This document shows, in pieces, positions 60,020-64,000 of a stretch of DNA of 64,000 nucleotides. The notes under the pieces are model-generated. The model was not told where the DNA came from. It saw only the letters and a list, made by a program, of their open reading frames with translations, and searched no databases. The position numbers and the translations under genes are program-made. The first letter of the stretch is position 1. The number at the start of each line of letters is the position of its first letter. Source of the DNA: Candidatus Gastranaerophilales bacterium (GTDB taxonomy: Bacteria > Cyanobacteriota > Vampirovibrionia > Gastranaerophilales > Gastranaerophilaceae); the NCBI GenBank assembly GCA_944326455.1, contig CALVEA010000001.1, positions 62,001 to 126,000 on the forward strand, in the 5' to 3' direction.

Positions 60020-61015
60020 TTACTGTTTAGTTGCTATATATTCTTCCGTACACCGTCTGTCCCAGGAAATATTCCTTTTGACAATATGAGCCGGAATCCC
60101 GGCAATAACCACATTAGACTCCTTAAATTTTTTATTAACAATACTTCTTGCCGCCGCGACAGAATTGTCGGAAATTTCGGCGCCTTTAAGAATATTTACA
60201 CCCTTGCCCAACCACACATGGTTTCCGATAATAACTTCTTGAGGAGTATTATGAATTTGTCCGGATAAGTTATCGTAAACAGTATGAGAATCAGAACTTC
60301 TGATATATATATCGCTGGAAAACATACAGTCATTTCCAATAACAATTTTGGTTCCGGACTCTTTTCCCATAATAATTTCACCGCTATTTACCGTAAACGA
60401 ATTGCCGATAGATATCCTTGACTCATCACCGGTCATACTAATCAATAAATCTTTAATAATACAATTGAACCCTATTGTAACTTCACAGTCACTTTTGCAA
60501 TAAATAGTCATATTCTTAATATTAGGCAATTTATCGCTATAAATTTTAATTATACTGTTGCTTCCCAGCCATACAACCTTAAGACCTTCAAGATAAGATA
60601 CCTCATAAGAATTATTCTCGCTGTCTATAATATAAATATGATTGCTCGAAAGAGTTTTAGGAGTTATTTCTTTAGAAAAAACATTCTCCGTAAGAAAAAC
60701 ATCCTGAGATTTTATTAAATTGATAAATGCCGATATTTCTTGATAAATCTTATCAGAATTATTAACAATGGCAGGAATCACACATAGGTCTTTTTTCTGA
60801 ATAAGAGTTTTAGGCGGGAAAATAGTATAACCTCCAAGCAAAGTTCCCCATCTCTCCTCATTTTTATCAACAATACCTTCTATATCAAAGGGGCTTAAAT
60901 CATTGTTTTTTATAAACTCTTTTAAAAAATTGCTTGCACCCCAAAATAGAATTTTTTTATTCTTAAATTCCAGTAAAAGGTTATAAAATTTCTGCATCTG
61001 CGATTCTTTACCCAT
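60020..61015 (-). CDS. Hexapeptide-repeat (LbH) acyltransferase
   Basis: 331 residues from ATG 61015 (AGAGGTG upstream; the frame is open to 61159 with a hydrophobic extension I consider non-coding). The N-terminal ~100 residues form a Rossmann-like sugar/NAD domain (KILFWGASNFLKEF). The C-terminal half is a left-handed beta-helix with repeats such as CEVTIGFNCIIKDLLI, SRISIGNSFTVNSG and GTKIVIGNDCMFS, and the acetyl-CoA/active-site loop SDSHTVYD, ending VIIGNHVWLGKGVNILKG. Likely O-acetylates a surface sugar; acceptor unknown. Confidence 0.85.
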   Translation of the reverse strand: MGKESQMQKFYNLLLEFKNKKILFWGASNFLKEFIKNNDLSPFDIEGIVDKNEERWGTLLGGYTIFPPKTLIQKKDLCVIPAIVNNSDKIYQEISAFINLIKSQDVFLTENVFSKEITPKTLSSNHIYIIDSENNSYEVSYLEGLKVVWLGSNSIIKIYSDKLPNIKNMTIYCKSDCEVTIGFNCIIKDLLISMTGDESRISIGNSFTVNSGEIIMGKESGTKIVIGNDCMFSSDIYIRSSDSHTVYDNLSGQIHNTPQEVIIGNHVWLGKGVNILKGAEISDNSVAAARSIVNKKFKESNVVIAGIPAHIVKRNISWDRRCTEEYIATKQ

Positions 61016-61062
61016 TAAATTTACACCTCTTTTTCGCCCTCTAACCACCCGATGCAACACAA

Positions 61063-61080
61063 TTCCTATTGTGTAACATA
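61063..61080. repeat. Short palindrome, copy 1
   Basis: AACACAAT-TCCT-ATTGTGT; its reverse complement matches the centre of the 61253-61288 palindrome. Confidence 0.65.
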
Positions 61081-61252
61081 ATACCCATAATACCATACAG
61101 GAAACGGGTTGTATAGATAAGAGACCTCTGAGACCATAGAAAACCGTATCCATTCTCAATCACGCACCGGTACGGCATTTCAACAATATTCTCAAATAAA
61201 TACCCGATTTTTCATCTAATTTTATAACCTGCACCGGAAGGGGCTTACACAC

Positions 61253-61288
61253 ATTCTTGCAACACAATAGGAATTGTGTTGCAAGAAT
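61253..61288. repeat. Perfect 16-bp inverted repeat, copy 2
   Basis: ATTCTTGCAACACAAT, loop AGGA, then the exact complement. It lies between the acyltransferase and the coiled-coil gene. There is no T-run, so it is not a classical terminator; it could be a 3' stability hairpin or a mobile palindrome. Confidence 0.75.
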
Positions 61289-61340
61289 ACATGTAATAAA
61301 GATATCGCATAGGTTTTGAATATTTTTAGAAAACCACTCG

Positions 61341-62648
61341 TTAATCAGAGAATGTTTTGAAAGTAGATTCAACGTTATCGCTGATAACTTTCTTAACAGC
61401 TTCCATTTCTGTTGAAAGAGCGTTTTGCTCTGTGTCTAATTGTTTAAGTCTTAATTCTAAAGTTCTGTCTTCTTGCTGAATAATAGAGGTTTTTGCATTA
61501 ATATCCGCAATTGTTTTTTCATATTGTTGAACTTTATAGTTATACTCATTCATTGCATCTTGATAAGCATCTTCATCTGTAACAGTTTCTGTATTCAAAG
61601 TATACACAACACTGTCATCATCAAATTTTACAGAAGTAAATCTGCCGTTTTCATCCGTTTCAAGAAGTGCTTGATTTGTTTCTTCTATTTTGGTTTTTAC
61701 ATAAGATGCGTTATAATAAGCAAGCTGCTGCTGATTCTCTATAGGCTTTCCGTACTCATCATAAGTCTGCATACTGTTATACAGATCAGCTTCAGTTGTA
61801 TAATAAGTTGTACCCTGCATATCAAAAGCATAGATGCCTGAACCGTTATAAACCAAATTACCTTCCGCATCCAAGCTCAAATAATCCTTCATGGAAGAAT
61901 CCGGCAAATCCTTTATAATCTGCGCAAGTTCTGCCGCTTGATCTTCCGTAAGATTTTCTAACTCCGTAAGCGGAGAATTGCCCACCATAGAAGGGACATA
62001 TACAGTAGAATAATCTTTTGGCTCAGCTACCTCATCTTCTAAAAAGAAATGCCAAGTCCCATTTGCATCCTGATAACCGTATACGGCATCCGTTGTTAAA
62101 ACACCGTCTGCTGTTGCCATATCTTTTGCAATTTCAAAATCTCTTAAAGAATTTTCAAGTTTTTCATCCATTTCCAGAGAACCGATTGCGGAATAAGTTC
62201 TGGTTTCCCCATCAGCAGTTGTAATGGTATATGTATCATTGTTCGCATCATAGGTTACAACAGGGTCCTGTCCTTCAAAATTATCTTCTTTAACTTCGCC
62301 TTTTGTTTGAACCTGCGGATTGCTTAACAATTTTTGCGAACCGGTATAAACATCTGCATAATAGTAATGATTTACTATATAGTTATAATTAGGGTCAGAT
62401 GAAGAAAGTTGATACCAGCTGTCAATTACGGAATCATTTACACCGTCGGAATATGAATACTGGACCTCAGTATAATCAGTTGTTTTTGGAGCCGTAGGAA
62501 CTTCAAGCGTTAAAAGCTGATTAAATAAATTTGCACTTTGATTAGCCAGAGCCGTTCTTGCCTGGTTAATCTGCTGACCTTCATACTCACAGTTTGTTTT
62601 TCGTGCGGTCAATGCTAAATATCTTGCTTGTGATGCTGCCATTCCCAT
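61341..62648 (-). CDS. Hypothetical protein with conserved N-terminal helix and C-terminal coiled coil
   Basis: 435 residues. The N-terminus, AASQARYLALTARKTNCEYE followed by GQQINQARTALANQSANLF, is a strongly helical, Gln/Asn/Ala-rich block that I remember in similar gut-bacterial proteins but cannot name. The middle ~250 residues are Asp/Tyr/Thr-rich beta-type sequence with 'DANGTWHFF', 'DAEGNLVYNGSG' and 'YTTEADLYNSM' units. The C-terminal ~90 residues are a coiled coil (YNYKVQQYEKTIADINAKT). No signal peptide. Ribosome site TAGGAG. A structural or secreted-appendage protein is possible (inference). Confidence 0.7.
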   Translation of the reverse strand: MGMAASQARYLALTARKTNCEYEGQQINQARTALANQSANLFNQLLTLEVPTAPKTTDYTEVQYSYSDGVNDSVIDSWYQLSSSDPNYNYIVNHYYYADVYTGSQKLLSNPQVQTKGEVKEDNFEGQDPVVTYDANNDTYTITTADGETRTYSAIGSLEMDEKLENSLRDFEIAKDMATADGVLTTDAVYGYQDANGTWHFFLEDEVAEPKDYSTVYVPSMVGNSPLTELENLTEDQAAELAQIIKDLPDSSMKDYLSLDAEGNLVYNGSGIYAFDMQGTTYYTTEADLYNSMQTYDEYGKPIENQQQLAYYNASYVKTKIEETNQALLETDENGRFTSVKFDDDSVVYTLNTETVTDEDAYQDAMNEYNYKVQQYEKTIADINAKTSIIQQEDRTLELRLKQLDTEQNALSTEMEAVKKVISDNVESTFKTFSD

Positions 62649-62780
62649 TGCCGGAATCTCCTATTTTATATATAGTTTTGTTTTAATTCTTTTTAAAATA
62701 AAGTCAACATGGCAAACGGCAAGAGCATATCACTGCTTTAAAAAATATAAAAAATATCCTCCATAAATATTAGAAAAACA

Positions 62781-62809
62781 TTGACCTTGGTATAAATTTT
62801 GGGTATCAT
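62781..62809 (+). promoter_or_regulatory. Promoter six bases before start codon (leaderless)
   Basis: TTGACC, 17-base spacer, TATCAT (62804-62809), then AAACGT and the ATG at 62816. No Shine-Dalgarno. Confidence 0.6.
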
Positions 62810-62815
62810 AAACGT

Positions 62816-64000
62816 ATGAGAAAACAAGTTATAGCGTATCTGCATACCCATTGGGACAGGGAGTGGTACAGAGAGTTTGAGATATTCAGAATGCGTCTTT
62901 TGCGTGTTTTTGATAATGTGCTGGAGATGCTTGAAGCTAACATAATTCCATCTTTTTATTTTGACGGGCAGGTTGCAGCACTTCTGGACTATCTTGAAAT
63001 CCGTCCGGAAAAAGAGAGTTTAGTAAGAAAACTTATACATTCAAAAAAACTCTTTATCGGACCTTTTTACTGTCTTGTAGATGAATTTTTGACCGACAAA
63101 ACCTGTTTTTCCAAAAACCTTGAAATAGGATTAAAAACAGCTGCTGATTTCGGCTGTACAGATTTTATCGGATATCTTCCGGATACATTCGGACACAGCA
63201 AAAATGTACCTGATATTCTAAGAGATTATGGAATTGATAAATGTATAGTCTGGCGAGGCTGCGGAGATTTCCCCGCAGATTTTAAATGGTGCGGGATGGA
63301 TACAGTTAACCTTGTAAGAGGCTATTTTCAAGATGTTTTTTCTCTAAAATGCGACATTGAAAAAAAAGCCGAAATCCTGAAAAAGAATCTTGATTTAATT
63401 GCCGAAAAATCCGGTGACTATATTTTATTCCCTGTCGGGGCTGACCATCTCGGAGTAGAAAAGGATATTAATGACCAAATTATTGCGGTTAACGAGATTC
63501 TTAAAGAAGATTATGTTATAAAATTATCTTCTCCGTTTGAATATTTTAAAAAAGTTGAATCAAATTTCAATAAATTCAGATGGGATGATGAGCTTAGAGA
63601 CAATTCAAAAACCTTTATTCTGCCGGGAACACATTCCTCGAGGCTTGATTTAAAAAAACTAAATGTTGAATGCACTTACAAACTTGATTTGGCTTCAAGG
63701 TTTGTTAAATTTCAACATTCAGAAGATAAATACAGAAAGATTCTTGAATATGCGTACAAATTACTTTTGCAAAACCAGGCTCACGATGGGATTTGCGGAT
63801 GTTCTACAGATGATGTGCATCAGGAAAACATCATAAGATACAAAAAAATACTCCAGATTGCACAAACTGTTATTGACGAACAAACAGTAGATGAGCATAA
63901 CGTGCTTAATCTTTCTGATAAAGTTTTCTCGGGGGTAATTGAGATAAAAACAGCTCATCCTCAAGACGGGTACGAAAAATTCAAAACACAGAAAGGTTTT
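62816..64000 (+). CDS. Alpha-mannosidase, GH38 family (3' end beyond window)
   Basis: 395 residues visible, frame still open at the window end. Opens with the GH38 signature AYLHTHWDREWYREFE, with His12 and Asp14 as zinc ligands. The nucleophile region is GYLPDTFGHSKNVPDIL (Asp123), and NQAHDGICGCSTDDVHQEN holds further zinc/active-site residues and starts the helical three-bundle. Bacterial members trim alpha-mannosides from glycans (family knowledge). No signal peptide, so cytosolic. Start without Shine-Dalgarno but with a -10 box six bases upstream. Confidence 0.92.
   Translation, partial: MRKQVIAYLHTHWDREWYREFEIFRMRLLRVFDNVLEMLEANIIPSFYFDGQVAALLDYLEIRPEKESLVRKLIHSKKLFIGPFYCLVDEFLTDKTCFSKNLEIGLKTAADFGCTDFIGYLPDTFGHSKNVPDILRDYGIDKCIVWRGCGDFPADFKWCGMDTVNLVRGYFQDVFSLKCDIEKKAEILKKNLDLIAEKSGDYILFPVGADHLGVEKDINDQIIAVNEILKEDYVIKLSSPFEYFKKVESNFNKFRWDDELRDNSKTFILPGTHSSRLDLKKLNVECTYKLDLASRFVKFQHSEDKYRKILEYAYKLLLQNQAHDGICGCSTDDVHQENIIRYKKILQIAQTVIDEQTVDEHNVLNLSDKVFSGVIEIKTAHPQDGYEKFKTQKGF

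Overview
The window is AT-rich, densely coded bacterial chromosome with no phage, insertion sequence, CRISPR array or tRNA gene that I can see. Several features point to a non-photosynthetic relative of Cyanobacteria, most likely the gut order Gastranaerophilales (Melainabacteria/Vampirovibrionia). These are Gram-negative envelope genes (lpxK, kdsA, kdsB), a cyanobacterial-type ThiD2-ThiE fusion, a typical GFTLAEVLITLA prepilin, and many small lineage-specific proteins with N-terminal 'SFxG'-like and 'ITPTG' motifs. This placement is inference from gene content; no search was run.

Layout. 1-6.9 kb: a large unknown protein cut by the window edge, convergent with a long coiled-coil protein; then aspartokinase with a small secreted NTF2-like protein; then small orphan genes. 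6.9-9.6 kb: an SDR oxidoreductase, bioB and a split chromate-type transporter, apparently one operon. 9.6-14.6 kb: a MotA/MotB-like (ZorAB-like) proton-channel pair, divergent from a 1,100-residue zinc-ribbon/degenerate-cyclase/NTPase-like/helical-repeat protein. 14.6-23.2 kb: thiS-thiF, rpsP, cca-rsmE-MATE, a 2-hydroxyacyl-CoA-dehydratase-like protein and pgi. 23.2-28.8 kb (minus): rnpB, lpxK, kdsB, a methyltransferase, a lipoprotein and a TPR protein. 28.9-31.7 kb (minus): an isolated fragment of the spc ribosomal operon (rpsH-rplF-rplR) with unusually long, repeat-bearing spacers. 31.7-38.4 kb: a membrane protein behind a leader with a Trp-Trp leader peptide, a GT39-like membrane protein, ung, a GH57 enzyme and a secreted protein. 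38.4-44.2 kb: a sigma factor, gcvPB, miaB, alr and an acyltransferase. 44.4-51 kb: a prepilin, a small protein, a candidate sRNA, thiD2E, an ECF sigma/anti-sigma pair and clpB. 51-64 kb: a repeat-rich spacer, an orphan PAS histidine kinase, phosphomannomutase, an orphan ABC permease, aroA, kdsA, an activase that may serve the 20.6 kb dehydratase-like protein, DedA, a hexapeptide acyltransferase, an unknown coiled-coil protein and the start of a GH38 alpha-mannosidase.

The genes are mostly housekeeping: Kdo/lipid A, thiamine and biotin cofactors, aspartate and shikimate pathways, glycine cleavage, tRNA and rRNA modification, and carbohydrate hydrolysis. The most unusual signals are regulatory. 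One is a trp-leader-like peptide ('SWWRS') with mutually exclusive hairpins in front of a non-trp gene. Another is a recurring promoter layout in which the start codon lies 6-7 nt after a good -10 box with no Shine-Dalgarno, implying leaderless mRNAs. Others are an RNase P RNA gene whose 5' end and promoter lie inside lpxK, and a candidate small RNA with its own promoter and terminator.
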